Position numbers and translations under genes: made by a program
The notes under the pieces: generated by a model
What the model saw: the letters and a program-made list of their open reading frames with translations, nothing else
The model's database searches: none
What the model was told of the DNA's origin: nothing
Part shown: piece after piece, positions 63,525-64,000 of the stretch
Position numbering within the stretch: position 1 is the first letter of the stretch
Layout: the number at the start of each line of letters is the position of its first letter
NCBI GenBank assembly: GCA_021442155.1
Contig: CM038215.1
Coordinates: 206,764,982-206,828,981 of the forward strand
Direction of reading: 5' to 3'
DNA: 64,000 nt
From: Cymbidium sinense
Taxonomy: Eukaryota > Streptophyta > Magnoliopsida > Asparagales > Orchidaceae

Positions 63525-64000
63525 TGTTGTATATTCAAAACTTGTTATGAGGGACACCGCATAGATCTTAGGGAAGTAATTATTAAAATGATTGAGCACA
63601 GCATTAAGGAATAATATACTATCTCGAAAGATAAATATATCACCCTATGATGGACTCAATCACCTAATAAGGACTCATAAGACTAATGGGTCAATATGTA
63701 CTAGAGATTTTTTTCCTCATTTTATATGGATGAAGTAAAGCATAGTTTATTTTAAATTATTTTTTAAGTTCTAAATAAGGGCAAACCCCCCTAATGAATT
63801 ACATTTTAAGAGATGTATATCTCCAAAAAAAAACTCTCAATTAAAGTGATTACAAACATCTCTATGGATTTCAAAGCTTGATATCAAAGAATTAATAATT
63901 TTAAAAGTCAAGTGGGAAAACTCAATTATTAGGAAAATTGAGATAATAAACTTCAATCATTAGAATCTACCCAGGCTTTATTGAAATTGAGAGTAATGAT
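63525..64000 (-). mobile_element. Giant LTR copy I, start of U block
   Basis: TGTTGTATATTCAAAACTTG, then GGGACACCGCATAGATCTTAGGG, restarts the U block in the same orientation as H, nested in H. The copy runs off the right edge. Confidence 0.7.

Overview
This window reads as AT-rich intergenic DNA from a large, repeat-rich flowering-plant genome. The evidence is decayed Ty3/gypsy with an initiator-Met-tRNA primer site, a SIRE/Maximus-like Ty1/copia element, RTE-clade LINEs with TTG-type tails, one MITE candidate and a family of very long LTRs. I could not name the species; a monocot is possible but unproven. I found no intact host gene, rRNA, tRNA or CRISPR. Every open frame is transposon debris, an artefact of low-complexity DNA, or not recognisable.

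Layout: (1) 1-1030, unassigned AT-rich DNA. (2) 1031-7065, Ty3/gypsy on the + strand: the pol tail of one copy, an LTR (about 1430-2319), a primer site, then gag, protease, RT, RNase H and integrase relics. A 5'-truncated RTE LINE (4079-4790) sits inside the protease. (3) 7066-46893, one nest of a giant-LTR family (about 7.5-8 kb per LTR, no coding capacity). Outermost is copy E (7066-8027 plus 36878-46893). Inside E lies a truncated full-length element F1 (8028-36872, 5-bp duplication GAGGT). F1 holds solo LTR A (9678-18420) in one LTR and inverted solo LTR C (25830-33638) in the other. A is itself split by an RTE LINE (12378-14589) with a 17-bp target duplication. This gives five insertion layers at the deepest point. 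(4) 46894-48865, short tandem repeats and a (TG)n run. (5) 48866-59280, SIRE-like Ty1/copia on the minus strand: gag, protease, integrase, RT and RNase H relics, a long LTR (48866-52142) and another LTR (53573-about 56095) inserted into the RT. (6) 59281-64000, two more giant-LTR copies, H (from 59711) and I (from 63525), both running minus.

The giant LTR has five blocks, named here in + order for minus-oriented copies: U (about 4.4 kb, AT-rich), Y (0.3 kb, richer in GC and CpG, with a conserved hairpin), V (0.6-0.9 kb, moderate GC), W (1-2 kb, dense in GGTCAA/TTGACC-type words) and X (0.2 kb, ending in a perfect hairpin and TTAACA). On the LTR's own sense strand the order is X-W-V-Y-U, so W lies early, where an LTR enhancer region would be. 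A primer site resembling the tRNA-Arg type used by some Tat/Ogre-like elements adjoins the U end of two copies, which sets the orientation. That lineage assignment is inference.

The most notable observations are the self-nested giant-LTR nest, resolved base by base from target duplications; a hairpin in block Y with what looks like compensatory change; W-box-like arrays in W; templated filler at a LINE 5' junction; and two LTRs flanked on both sides by internal retrotransposon sequence.
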